From contig NZ_HG315684.1 in NCBI RefSeq assembly GCF_000455365.1, positions 962,659 to 1,026,658 on the forward strand: a DNA stretch of 64,000 bases. The letters run 5' to 3'. This document shows positions 1 through 8,274 of this stretch, in pieces. Positions within the stretch are counted from its first letter, which is position 1. Each line of letters opens with the position of its first letter. The notes beneath the pieces were generated by a model. It made no database searches, was not told the origin of the DNA, and worked only from the letters and a program-made list of their open reading frames with translations. The stretch comes from Halopiger djelfimassiliensis. Its GTDB lineage: Archaea > Halobacteriota > Halobacteria > Halobacteriales > Natrialbaceae. Both the position numbers and the translations under genes were made by a program.

Positions 1-2
1 TG

Positions 3-740
3 CGGAAATACACGCCGAGCGAGGCGCGATCACTCGTTTTGAGTGAAGCGCCCCCGTCGCCGTTGGAGTACCCCGTCTATCTCATGGGCGCGTATACGCT
101 CGAGAACCTCCGGTACGGCCTCGACCGCGACGACGTTCCCCGTCACTACGACGATCCGCTCGTCGACTATGCACAGGAGACCGACATGAAGGCCGCCCTC
201 GAGACGGTTCGGGATTTCATTCGGGACGAGTACGGGTTCCGCTCCTTTCTGGCAACGGATATCCCGATTCCCACACACGAGGAGGCCGTCGCTCGCGATG
301 ATCCCGCGGCTCACGGAATGACGCCGGCGACACAATCGAAACTGTTCGCCGCCGTCAGCAACGCCGTCGTCTTTCTCTTTCCGTATGCCGGCCTCACTGA
401 CGGCGTGTCGACCGAACTAGGCGGCGTGAGCGAGTTCCTCGAGCTCTCGGACGAGCTGCCGAGCGAGCCACGGAAGCCACCCGAACGCTGTCTCGTTCTC
501 GAGAACGCCCGGTTCGGAAGCGCGACCGTCGACGAACACAGATACGATTGCAAGATGACCTACGACGAATACCACTATGCGGACGATATCGAACGCTCCC
601 TGAAGAACTTCCTCGACTACGTCTGGGACATCGATCAGCAGTACGATCGTGGCGAATACCCGGTCCACCGACTCCCGGACGACTACCAGTTTCGGGCCTA
701 CAAGCCGGAAGAACGGCGAAATACCGATATCCGGATGTAG
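3..740 (+). CDS. Haloarchaeal DUF7509-like protein, 5' end outside window
   Basis: The reading frame is open back to the left edge (codons from base 3). The first internal start is a TTG at 39, so the true start probably lies upstream and the gene is partial. Near the visible N-terminus a YPVYLMG segment is followed by an acidic mixed alpha/beta protein of more than 230 residues with no signal peptide or membrane segment. This layout fits a haloarchaeal family of unknown function (DUF7509, from memory). Some members loosely recall nucleoside deoxyribosyltransferase-like folds, but no catalytic motif can be assigned here. It ends with TAG 32 bases before the convergent membrane gene. Confidence 0.75.
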   Translation, partial: RKYTPSEARSLVLSEAPPSPLEYPVYLMGAYTLENLRYGLDRDDVPRHYDDPLVDYAQETDMKAALETVRDFIRDEYGFRSFLATDIPIPTHEEAVARDDPAAHGMTPATQSKLFAAVSNAVVFLFPYAGLTDGVSTELGGVSEFLELSDELPSEPRKPPERCLVLENARFGSATVDEHRYDCKMTYDEYHYADDIERSLKNFLDYVWDIDQQYDRGEYPVHRLPDDYQFRAYKPEERRNTDIRM

Positions 741-771
741 CGGCGGCGTTGTACACGCCAGCGCGGCTCGG

Positions 772-1467
772 TTACTCCTGTGACGCCAGATACCGCACCA
801 CCAGCTGTAGAACGTGGACGAACACGCCGGCGACGGCGATGTAGACGCCGATCGTCTGAAGCGCGATCGACGCGTCGCGGCGATCCCGTACCTGCCAGAT
901 CTCGTACCCCAGTCGGAGGAGAAAACCCAGAAAGACGAGGACGAATCCGACCAGCAACGCCGGCTGGACGAACGTGCCGAGCAGGATCGCGACGATCCCG
1001 CCGATGAACGAGCCGTTGGCGTACCGTCCCCAGTGTTCGAACGTCGTCGACCGCGCGTAGACGTACCCCGAGATGGCGGCGGTCAGCAGGGCGACGACGA
1101 TCGTCGTTACACCGAGGATCGGAAGCTGCGCCTCCCGAGGGACAAACCGAAGGACGCCCGCACCGAAGATCCCGAACGCGAACTGCAGGACGACCATCCC
1201 GACGAACGCGATTCCCATGTCTCCGCCCTCAACGCCCCGTTCGGCGATCACCTCGCCGCCCATGATCGCAACGCCGTAGACGGCCACGCCGACGATCGGA
1301 ACCGCGAACAGGTACTCGTTGACCGTCGCCAGCGGCGTCGTCGCGACGACGGACATCAACAGGACGTTGATCGCCATCAGGACGCTTGCCCCGCCGATCA
1401 CCCGTACGTCCCGGCTCGAGAGTCCGACCCCGCGTTCGGTCTCGTGGGACGTTCCGAAGGAACTCAT
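772..1467 (-). CDS. Seven-helix membrane protein, Bax inhibitor-1-like
   Basis: 231 residues starting at MSSFGTSHE. The frame is open further upstream, but that part is unlike a haloarchaeal N-terminus and overlaps the neighbouring RNase gene, so I start at 1467. About seven hydrophobic helices are visible (roughly residues 22-42, 51-71, 84-106, 112-135, 144-164, 168-190 and 200-225), with short loops and a short C-terminal tail. The topology and Gly-rich helices resemble the TMBIM/Bax inhibitor-1 family, whose members are pH-gated ion leak channels. That assignment is inference from topology only; a generic membrane protein is the alternative. Confidence 0.7.
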   Translation of the reverse strand: MSSFGTSHETERGVGLSSRDVRVIGGASVLMAINVLLMSVVATTPLATVNEYLFAVPIVGVAVYGVAIMGGEVIAERGVEGGDMGIAFVGMVVLQFAFGIFGAGVLRFVPREAQLPILGVTTIVVALLTAAISGYVYARSTTFEHWGRYANGSFIGGIVAILLGTFVQPALLVGFVLVFLGFLLRLGYEIWQVRDRRDASIALQTIGVYIAVAGVFVHVLQLVVRYLASQE

Positions 1468-1528
1468 CGTCCAGTGGTACCCCAGCAACGCGGAAAAAGC
1501 TGCTCCAGTTCGGTCACGCCGCGTCGCG

Positions 1529-2758
1529 TCAGCGTTCCCAGCGGTCGCCGAGTTCGGGGGCGCTCGCCTCGAACCCGTCCGCACGGAGTTCCTCGGCGAA
1601 GGCTTCACAGCGGTCGCCGTGACCGACGAGTAGCTCGCTGTCCCGGTAGGACTCCAGAAACGCCAGCACTCCGTCTCGATCCGCGTGTGCCGAGAAGTCG
1701 TACTGTTCGACCTGCGCACTGACCGGCATCGTTCGGCCGTCGATCTCGGCGCTTCCGGTCTCGAGCAGGTCGCGGCCGGGCGTTCCCTCGACCTGATAGC
1801 CCGTCAGGGTGATCTTGTTCGTCGGGTGTGAGCGGACCGCCGGGACGTAGGTCATCGCGGGACCGCCGTGGAGCATTCCGCTTGTGGTGATGATGGCCGC
1901 GTTCCGGTCGGCGATCCGCTTTCGCTGGCCGTCGCGGCCGGTGACGAACCGTGCGTGGGATTTCGCCCGCCGAAGCGCATCCGCGTCGCGGACGTAGTCC
2001 GGGTACCGACGCAGCAGTTTCGTAATCCGCTTGCCCATCCCGTCGACGTAACAGGGAACGTCGTGATCCGCACAGAGCAACAGCATCTCCTGTGTCCGCC
2101 CGATGGCGAACGCGGGGATGACGACGGTGCCACCCTCCCACAGCGTCGTCTCGACGCTCTCGATGAACTGCGCTTCGACCGTCGCTCGGTCCGCGTGGTC
2201 GACGTCCGAGTAGGTGCTCTCGCAGATCACGACATCGGCGTCGGGGCGGGCAGTCGTCCCGGAAACCAACTGCTGATCGGCCGTATGGAAGTCCCCCGTG
2301 TATAGCAGTCGGGTCTCGCCGTCGTCGACGAGGACGTGTGCCGAACCGGGGATGTGACCGGCGTCGAAAAACGTCACCTCGTGACCCGCCGCCTCGAACG
2401 GCTCCCGGTAGCCGTGGGTCTCCGAAACCTGCGTGACACGCTGGACATCGGTTTCGGTGAACGGACACTGTAGCGTGCCGCCGTGTAGCTGCAGCGTATC
2501 CCGCGCGAGCACGAGCGCGAGTTCCCGAGTCGGCGGCGTCCAGTGGATCGGCGGACGGGCGTCACCGCTGAGAAGCGACGGGACGGCCCCGACGTGATCG
2601 AGGTGGCCGTGGCTCACCACGACCGCTTCGGGATCGACGTCTCCCGGGTACTGCGGCGGCGACCCCGACTTCACGCCGTAATCGAGCAGGAGTCGATCGT
2701 TGACGAGGATCGCGCTCCGGCCGACTTCACGGACACCACCCAGGAACCGAATCTCCAT
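1529..2758 (-). CDS. Beta-CASP metallo-beta-lactamase ribonuclease (aCPSF2/RNase J type)
   Basis: 409 residues. The zinc-binding motif HGHLDHVG lies at residues 50-57. Further family motifs follow in the expected order: DAGHIPGSA, YTGDFH, an E-S-T-Y segment, then the beta-CASP C-terminal motifs including SAHAD and VGHGD near the end. These are hallmarks of archaeal beta-CASP RNases (aCPSF2/aRNase J), Zn-dependent exo/endoribonucleases that process or degrade mRNA in the cytoplasm. There is no N-terminal KH domain, which excludes aCPSF1. The length is typical of aCPSF2. It lies close to the membrane gene at 772-1467 but has its own start at 2758. Confidence 0.9.
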   Translation of the reverse strand: MEIRFLGGVREVGRSAILVNDRLLLDYGVKSGSPPQYPGDVDPEAVVVSHGHLDHVGAVPSLLSGDARPPIHWTPPTRELALVLARDTLQLHGGTLQCPFTETDVQRVTQVSETHGYREPFEAAGHEVTFFDAGHIPGSAHVLVDDGETRLLYTGDFHTADQQLVSGTTARPDADVVICESTYSDVDHADRATVEAQFIESVETTLWEGGTVVIPAFAIGRTQEMLLLCADHDVPCYVDGMGKRITKLLRRYPDYVRDADALRRAKSHARFVTGRDGQRKRIADRNAAIITTSGMLHGGPAMTYVPAVRSHPTNKITLTGYQVEGTPGRDLLETGSAEIDGRTMPVSAQVEQYDFSAHADRDGVLAFLESYRDSELLVGHGDRCEAFAEELRADGFEASAPELGDRWER

Positions 2759-2849
2759 CAGTGAGACGTAGTTAGTCGACCCCTTTGATGTCGTCGGTTA
2801 CATCAGACGCGGCCGCAAATGCGGCTCCCTCGGGGTCGGGCAGTCGCCG

Positions 2850-3179
2850 CTACGGCGACGGCGTTCCGTTCGAGGACTCCATCCGAAACCGCGTCAGGCC
2901 GACGAGATAGACATCGAGCAGACAGACGATCACCACCGCGAGCGGAACGGCGACGTCGGTGTAGCTGACCGCGTCGAACTGCAGTGCCGTCACGACGAAC
3001 GGCTCGCCGGGCTTGAGCGCCCCGGACAACGTCCGTGCGCTCAAAAACGCGAGCGCGAGGACGTAGAGACCGAACCAGCTTGCCCCGCGTTTCCACTGGC
3101 CGAGATAACAGTGGCCGAGTCCGGCAACGAGCGCCGACAGCGGGTACGCAGGCCATATCGGACGTGTACGCTCACTCAT
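2850..3179 (-). CDS. Small haloarchaeal membrane protein
   Basis: 109 residues. Three hydrophobic stretches are present (about residues 12-28, 34-50 and 75-95), with the N-terminal motif GLGHCYLGQWKRG reminiscent of TM2-type small membrane proteins (GxGxFYLGxxxxG). Function unknown. The start overlaps the end of the upstream gene (3172-4125) by 8 bases, so the two are almost certainly cotranscribed and translationally coupled. Confidence 0.75.
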   Translation of the reverse strand: MSERTRPIWPAYPLSALVAGLGHCYLGQWKRGASWFGLYVLALAFLSARTLSGALKPGEPFVVTALQFDAVSYTDVAVPLAVVIVCLLDVYLVGLTRFRMESSNGTPSP

Positions 3180-4125
3180 CGGTAGACGGTACGTCCTGAA
3201 ACGGGATCCGTGTTGCCCTCCTGAGACGTGCTACCGGGGAGCCGTATGGGCCACCCGACGGCTGTGTCTCGCTGACGGACTCCGATCCGACCGGAGTGGC
3301 GTCGGTACCGTCGACCCGCCGGGTCAGCCGCGAGAGCGCCTCCCGGGCTCGTTCGAGGTGAGAGGTGACAGCCGAGGGGTCGTGGCGACGAGCCTGGACG
3401 GACGCCCATCCGCGGGATGGAGTGTCGCCATCCGCCGATGTCTCGAGCGATTCACGCCCCGTAAGGACGCGAACGGCGGTTTCACGGGGGGCATCGCTCG
3501 AGGGGGTGACCGAGAGCGCAGTCGTCAGCGCGTGTCCGTACGCGTCCATCGCCGATCGAACGTCGCTGGTCGCCCCCACGGCGGCCGCTCCGAGCGCGGT
3601 CGCGGTTTCGGCAAGCGTCGCCTCGGGTGGACAGTCGGCCGTCCCGGTCGGGCCATCCCCGTCGGTCCACGACAGGAACCGGTGGGAGAGCGCCGTCGAG
3701 CCGTCGATCATGATCCGGTACAGTTCGAGCGTCCGGCGATCGGAAACGGGCGCTTCGTCGAGCATCGTGTACGCCGCGGCATGGAGGTAGTCGCTCGCGA
3801 GCACGGCCGCGTCGCGGTCGTCGTCGCGGTCGTACCGATCGGTTACCAGCAGGTCGTGTCTGATTCGGGCGTACCCCTCGAAGGACGTGACCGCGTTCGT
3901 GACCGGCTCGAGTCGGCGATCGACCGCCCTCGAACCGGATTCCAGCTCGCGGTCGGGGACGGTCTCGGCCCCGACCTCGCCGGCGATCGTACAGAGCGCG
4001 ACGGGCAGCGACCGATCGTGCGGGGGCAACGCATCGGAGACGATCGCCCGGACCGGCGGTGCCAGTCCGGGGAACGGTCGGTCGACGTGTCCTGTCGTGT
4101 CGGACGTGGAGGTGCGTTCGCTCAT
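3172..4125 (-). CDS. Polyprenyl-synthase-like haloarchaeal protein (DUF7114-like)
   Basis: 317 residues, largely helical in the first 200. The segment around residues 95-150 (DYLHAAAYTMLDEAP...YRIMIDGSTALSHRF) resembles the helical core of isoprenyl diphosphate synthases. The two DDxxD metal-binding motifs that catalysis would need are not present, so it is probably a non-catalytic relative or regulator. The C-terminal 60 residues are polar and low in complexity. It overlaps the small membrane gene downstream. The family name is from memory; the function is unknown. Confidence 0.7.
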   Translation of the reverse strand: MSERTSTSDTTGHVDRPFPGLAPPVRAIVSDALPPHDRSLPVALCTIAGEVGAETVPDRELESGSRAVDRRLEPVTNAVTSFEGYARIRHDLLVTDRYDRDDDRDAAVLASDYLHAAAYTMLDEAPVSDRRTLELYRIMIDGSTALSHRFLSWTDGDGPTGTADCPPEATLAETATALGAAAVGATSDVRSAMDAYGHALTTALSVTPSSDAPRETAVRVLTGRESLETSADGDTPSRGWASVQARRHDPSAVTSHLERAREALSRLTRRVDGTDATPVGSESVSETQPSGGPYGSPVARLRRATRIPFQDVPSTDE

Positions 4126-4156
4126 ATCTGGTGGGTGTGACGATCGGTGGGGTCAC

Positions 4157-4864
4157 TCATTCGGGGTCGGTGTCAGTGGTGTCATCGCTGTGCTCGTCGG
4201 TTTCGGCGTCGGTCGATCCGGACGGTTCCCCTGGTCGGCGTCGGTCGTCGTTCGGCTGGCGATCGACGGGAAACCGACCCTCCTCCGCGAGCAAGTCCTC
4301 GATGATCCGCGCGACGATCGCCGAGCGGACCGCCTCAAGGTAGACGTCACGATCGAGGGTGAGCTGTCTGATCCGCGCGCCGTCCATCGCCGCGAGCAGT
4401 AATGCGGCGGTCCGTTCCGGATCGTGGTCGACGAACTCGCCGGTTTCGATGCCTTCCTGCAGGATCTCCGCGAGCAGCCCCCGAAGACGCTCGTCGTTCT
4501 CCCGGAGTTGCTCGCGATAGCGCTCGTTGTACGGCGCTTGCGTTCGCAACTCGAGCAAGGCCGTGTGAAACGATTGTCGCTCGTCGTCGGACGATCCGTA
4601 GAGAAACCAGTCGATAAACGCAGCCAGCCGCTCGGTTGGGGGCAACTCCTCGGTTTCGGCGACGCGCTCGTCGAACCGCTCGAGGAGGAACTCGAGGAAG
4701 TCGGCGACCAGATCCTCCTTGGAGTCGTAATGATAGAACAGGAGCGACTTGCTCTTGTCGGTCCTGTCGGCGATGTCCTGTGCCGTAAGCTCGGTGTAGC
4801 CGCGCTCGCACAGGGCATCGTAGGTCGCGCTCATGATCGTTTCTCTGACGTCCGGATCGGTCAC
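4157..4864 (-). CDS. TetR/AcrR-family transcriptional regulator
   Basis: 235 residues. Residues 5-50 form the TetR N-terminal helix-turn-helix (Y-TELTAQDIADRTDKSKSLLFYHYDSKEDL). Residues 70-195 form the helical ligand-binding and dimer domain. The last 40 residues are an acidic, disordered tail typical of haloarchaeal versions. It probably represses its own promoter: a 5-6-5 inverted repeat lies just upstream of the start, between it and a TATA-like box. The ligand is unknown. In haloarchaea such regulators often sit beside exporters, but no exporter is adjacent here. Confidence 0.9.
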   Translation of the reverse strand: MTDPDVRETIMSATYDALCERGYTELTAQDIADRTDKSKSLLFYHYDSKEDLVADFLEFLLERFDERVAETEELPPTERLAAFIDWFLYGSSDDERQSFHTALLELRTQAPYNERYREQLRENDERLRGLLAEILQEGIETGEFVDHDPERTAALLLAAMDGARIRQLTLDRDVYLEAVRSAIVARIIEDLLAEEGRFPVDRQPNDDRRRPGEPSGSTDAETDEHSDDTTDTDPE

Positions 4865-4866
4865 TA

Positions 4867-4894
4867 CTGACTTGTTGGTCAGGTACGAATAAAA
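4867..4894 (-). promoter_or_regulatory. Operator and TATA-like box of the TetR gene
   Basis: A perfect inverted repeat CTGAC-N6-GTCAG occupies 4867-4882, immediately upstream of the regulator's ATG (4864). On the coding strand an archaeal TATA-like TTTTATT lies at 4888-4894, 24-30 bases from the ATG, which implies a nearly leaderless transcript. A dimeric repressor bound to the repeat would cover the transcription start, so autoregulation is the simplest reading. Seen in sequence; function inferred. Confidence 0.5.
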
Positions 4895-4924
4895 GGCGTT
4901 TCGTTCGCCGGGGCTGTCACGTCG

Positions 4925-5209
4925 TCAGGACCGATAGCGACCGATCCCGAACTGACCGTAGCCACCGTAGGCGATTTCGAGCGATCCGATCCACCAGTTC
5001 CAGCGCTCGGGCGGCGTTCCGTCCGGTGCGTCGGAGAGTTCGTCGATTACGACGTCGGCCGTAAGCGCTGTCCCGACATCGGTCTCGTATCGGCCCGAAT
5101 CCGCGAGATCGACGGCCTGACGGACGACGACCCGGGACTGTCCCGGCGTCGCATCGAACGCTTCGCGGAGCCGCCGTTCGAGGCGTTCCGGGTCGATGCC
5201 GCTGTCCAT
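4925..5209 (-). CDS. Small haloarchaeal protein (DUF7532-like)
   Basis: 94 residues if started at MDSGIDPE (5209). A start 24 bases further upstream is possible but less likely. The N-terminal helix is rich in Glu and Arg (ERLERRLREAFDATPG); the C-terminus is aromatic and glycine-rich (WNWWIGSLEIAYGGYGQFG). Soluble, function unknown, conserved only in haloarchaea as far as I recall. It is divergent from the S6e gene. Confidence 0.65.
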   Translation of the reverse strand: MDSGIDPERLERRLREAFDATPGQSRVVVRQAVDLADSGRYETDVGTALTADVVIDELSDAPDGTPPERWNWWIGSLEIAYGGYGQFGIGRYRS

Positions 5210-5370
5210 GGCCGGCGATACGAACTCGAGCACCCTAAATCGGGGGCGTCGAGGGTCGTCCCGGACCCGGAGATGACGGCAAACTCAGCAGGCCCTGTCG
5301 GCGTCACGCCCGGGGCGGACGTGGCCGTTGATTCGATGTGTTTTTGAGCGGCGACTGTTTTTTCCCGTGC

Positions 5371-5769
5371 ATGGCAAGTTTCACTGTCGTCGTTGGCGAC
5401 CCCGAAACCGGGTCGTCGTACCAGCTCGAGGCGGAGGAACAGGACGCAAACCGGTTTATCGGCAAGTCGATCGGCGAGGAGGTCGACGGCGGTGCGGTCG
5501 GCCTCGACGGCTACACGCTCGAGATCACCGGCGGCTCCGACGACGCCGGCCGACCGCTCAACCCCGACGTGGCCGGAGCGAACCTGAAAGAGGTCCTGAT
5601 GGCGGAACGCCAGACGGGATATCACCCCTCGCGTGACGGCGAGCGCCGCCGGATCACGGTCCGGGGCCGCGAGATTTCCGACGCCGTCGCACAGATCAAC
5701 GCCTCGATCGCCGATCGCGGCAGCACCGACGTCGACGAGCTGCTCGGCGACGGCGAGGACGACGAGTAA
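5371..5769 (+). CDS. rps6e: 30S ribosomal protein S6e
   Basis: 132 residues from [11 protein letters not shown]. The frame is open upstream to 5338, but the family start is MA-F-VV-DP. The central region K-IG-EV-G--VGLDGY--EITGGSD--G-P is the S6e signature, followed by [12 protein letters not shown]. This is the archaeal length, without the phosphorylated eukaryotic C-terminal tail. It is a structural protein of the small subunit. The stop is 32 bases before the next gene, so a two-gene unit is likely. Confidence 0.95.
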   Translation: MASFTVVVGDPETGSSYQLEAEEQDANRFIGKSIGEEVDGGAVGLDGYTLEITGGSDDAGRPLNPDVAGANLKEVLMAERQTGYHPSRDGERRRITVRGREISDAVAQINASIADRGSTDVDELLGDGEDDE

Positions 5770-5801
5770 CGAATCCACCACCGACCCTGCGTTCTCTTCC
5801 A

Positions 5802-6248
5802 ATGGCAGACAGAGTCTCGAGCGATCATCCGTCGGTCCGGACGATCCGCTCGACGTGTACGGAGACGGCGACCGGCGTACGACTAGAGATTCCCGCGGAC
5901 GACCGGGACGTGGTTCCGGCCGAGGAGGTCGTCCGGGTCGTCCTCGACGGGGAGGAACTGTTCGCCCGGATCGAGCGTGCGCTGACGGGCGACGACCTGT
6001 CGATTCCCGGGATCTACGAGACACCAGATCTGGCGCGGAAGCCGGGCGGGGCGTCCGATCGGCTCCGCGAGTGGATCGCCGATCACGACATCGCGACCGG
6101 CGGCTCGGTGCTGGTCGACGTCGTCGAACCCGACTTCCTCTACGGACTGCGTGAACCCGGGGCGACGGCGTACTACGACGCGTACGAACCACCGAACAAG
6201 AGCCTCAGCGACATCGCGTCCGATCTCGAGCGCGACGACGAATCGTAA
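5802..6248 (+). CDS. Haloarchaeal DUF7112-like protein
   Basis: 148 residues. Beta-rich N-terminal half (GVRLEIPADDRDVVPAEEVVRVVLDG), central GIYETPDLARKPGG, C-terminal YEPPNKSLSDIASDLE. No membrane segment or known catalytic motif. It follows S6e by 32 bases in the same direction. Its regular co-occurrence with S6e in haloarchaea suggests a translation-related role, but that is inference from context. Confidence 0.75.
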   Translation: MADRVSSDHPSVRTIRSTCTETATGVRLEIPADDRDVVPAEEVVRVVLDGEELFARIERALTGDDLSIPGIYETPDLARKPGGASDRLREWIADHDIATGGSVLVDVVEPDFLYGLREPGATAYYDAYEPPNKSLSDIASDLERDDES

Positions 6249-6351
6249 GCGGCGGTCGACGGAGCGTCGTCACGAGCGGCGGTCGCTACCACCTGTCTCC
6301 GAAGGAAAAGAGGGCTAGAATGGAGACCGATTCGAGGGCGGTGATCGTCGC

Positions 6352-6852
6352 TCAGAGCCGGGGCAAGAACCCGTACAGCAACATCCCGAAGGCCAGATGC
6401 TGTACCATCGTCTGCTCGAGGGTCGCACGGACATACTCCTCGTCGGCGAGTGAGTACTCCTTGGTTCGTACCTTCGCGTGCATCGACAGCACGTCGTCTT
6501 CTTCGAGGGAGTGCAACGCTGGATAGACAGTACCCGGGCTGAGCTGGGCATCGAAGCAGTGAGAGAGGTCCGTCAGAAGTTCCTCACCGTGGGTTCCGTC
6601 GTGTAACGCGATAAGCATCAAGAGCAGTTCCTCGAGGTTCTCCTTGACGATCGACTCGTCGAACTGGACCTCGTCGGTCGGGAGCGAGCCGGTTACTTGC
6701 TCCATCAACTCCTCGAGTTCGCGTTCGACGTTTCGAGTGGCGTCCTCGTCCGGTCCGAGCGAAATTTCGTACGATTCCGACGTATCATCCGCAGTTGCCG
6801 TCCGCGAGAGTTCCTCGAAGACGGACTCAGTATTGATTGTATCCTCACGCAT
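6352..6852 (-). CDS. PadR-family transcriptional regulator
   Basis: 166 residues. After an acidic N-terminal extension of about 70 residues, residues 75-150 form a PadR winged helix: LLMLIALHDGTHGEELL, LSPGTVYPALHSLEEDDVL, then the wing and a C-terminal helix. The C-terminus (MVQHLAFGMLLYGFLP) is hydrophobic. PadR proteins are mostly repressors that respond to small molecules or membrane stress. No target operon is adjacent. Confidence 0.85.
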   Translation of the reverse strand: MREDTINTESVFEELSRTATADDTSESYEISLGPDEDATRNVERELEELMEQVTGSLPTDEVQFDESIVKENLEELLLMLIALHDGTHGEELLTDLSHCFDAQLSPGTVYPALHSLEEDDVLSMHAKVRTKEYSLADEEYVRATLEQTMVQHLAFGMLLYGFLPRL

Positions 6853-7298
6853 TGACCATCACCGATGGGGGTGTTCGTGAGTGGACCGCCCTCCCTGCCG
6901 GCCACGCACTGCCGGCGGATCAGTGTACGGAACCATTCACGACTACTGAAATTCTGGAACTAACAGGTCTTAAACGGCAGGGAACCAACCGAATCCACAC
7001 ACAATAAATAAATTATCGAGAATTAACATAATAACTGTCTTTCTCGGGAAAGGACGTGACATACAACCCATGGATTGGTTATACTGGTTGTTTATTGGGG
7101 GTTGAACCATTATGTATGACTGAATATTCAGTAATAGTCCCAGTTACGAAAATTCATATAAGTGTTTCGGCCATCGGGAAGATGAATGGACGGCGAACCC
7201 TATCGTTCGTGACCACTCGTTCGTTCCGCGCGCCGGCATCGGGGGAAGGCGTCGCTCGAATACCGGCCTTTTTCCACCTCGAGCGGGAACGGTCGGCT
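6853..7298. other. Divergent intergenic region, AT-rich
   Basis: 446 bases between two divergent genes. 6985-7035 is unusually AT-rich for this genome (ACAATAAATAAATTATCGAG and surroundings), consistent with promoters for one or both genes. No convincing coding frame, RNA gene or long repeat was seen. Confidence 0.5.
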
Positions 7299-7727
7299 AT
7301 GAGTGACCACCGCGAGGAGTTTCTGGCCGGCGACCGGCCCGACGACGTCGCGTTGTTTCTGGCGGAGTCGTACGTCTCCGACGACCGCCTCGAGCAGTTC
7401 GGTGAACGTGTCGACGACGGCGTTTTGATCGTCGTCGACGGCGAGCGCGGCCGGAGCGCGTTCCAGGCGGCGACCGGGACCCAGGCGATGGAGTTCGCCA
7501 AATCGGCGATGGGACTGGAGGGTGTTGTCGACGACGATCTCGCCGGCGGCCAGTGTCCGGAAGCCCCGACCGACGAGACCCACGCGATACAGTTCGTGTT
7601 CGCCTTCGCCGAGGAGCAAAACGAGGACGTCGGCGGTATCTACGCCGAGGGAGACGTGATCCACGCCTATGCACAGTGTACGTGTGGGACGGCGTTTTCG
7701 GACCGGTGGACGGTCGCCGACACCTGA
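7299..7727 (+). CDS. Haloarchaeal DUF5807-like protein
   Basis: 142 residues starting at MSDHREEFLAGDRPDDV. The frame is open further upstream, but that part is not protein-like. Acidic and soluble. Three Cys are present: one in GGQCPEAP and a CTCG pair near the C-terminus. The domain has a beta strand with VLIVVDGERGRSAFQAATG. It matches a haloarchaeal family of unknown function. Not obviously in an operon; the next gene starts 78 bases later in the same direction. Confidence 0.75.
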   Translation: MSDHREEFLAGDRPDDVALFLAESYVSDDRLEQFGERVDDGVLIVVDGERGRSAFQAATGTQAMEFAKSAMGLEGVVDDDLAGGQCPEAPTDETHAIQFVFAFAEEQNEDVGGIYAEGDVIHAYAQCTCGTAFSDRWTVADT

Positions 7728-7805
7728 GCCAGTGGCTCCGGGGCGAAACCGGAATTCGTTGCCGGGCCGCCAACGTCTTTGCACGCGTCCGTGGTCGCAT
7801 CGCTG

Positions 7806-8219
7806 ATGACCGATGTGACCGATCCGGACGATCTGGAGTTGAGCGACGCCGAAACGGACGCCCTTCACCACCTGCAACTCGGTATCGAGTACGTCCACCG
7901 GGCCTATGGCTCCCTTCTCGAGTTTCATCACGAACTCGGCCACGCGATGGATCGGATGAGCGACGCCGAAGACGCGCTACGGGAGGCCGGCCACGAAGCG
8001 TACGCCGACGAACTGCGCGATGACCACCTCCCGTCGGGAGCGGTCAGCGACCAGTGGACCTACGAACTCGTCGCGGAGTTTTCGACGGAGTTTCTCGAGG
8101 CGGCCGATGCCTTCGAGGGGACGGTCAGGGACGATCTGGCGGACGGGCTCGATCACGTGACCGAACGCCGCCAGAAGCGACGATTGCGGGAGCGGTCACA
8201 GGGGGACGACCGACGATGA
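7806..8219 (+). CDS. Haloarchaeal helical protein of unknown function
   Basis: 137 residues from MTDVTDPDD; an in-frame ATG 27 bases upstream is a less likely start. It is almost entirely helical and rich in His and Asp (LHHLQLGIEYVHRAYGSLLEFHHELGHAMDRM). The spaced His residues could bind a metal, but no family motif can be named. The C-terminus is basic (ERRQKRRLRERSQ). It lies 55 bases before the flavin oxidase gene. Confidence 0.75.
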   Translation: MTDVTDPDDLELSDAETDALHHLQLGIEYVHRAYGSLLEFHHELGHAMDRMSDAEDALREAGHEAYADELRDDHLPSGAVSDQWTYELVAEFSTEFLEAADAFEGTVRDDLADGLDHVTERRQKRRLRERSQGDDRR

Positions 8220-8274
8220 CCGCCCACGGACGGAGTGAGGAAGCGTTTTCGACGGTCCTGTCGTATCTCACGGT

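Noticed and set aside
1468-1719. Longer N-terminus for the membrane protein at 772-1467
   Set aside because: Low-complexity Arg/Ser/Thr sequence overlapping the RNase gene on the same strand.
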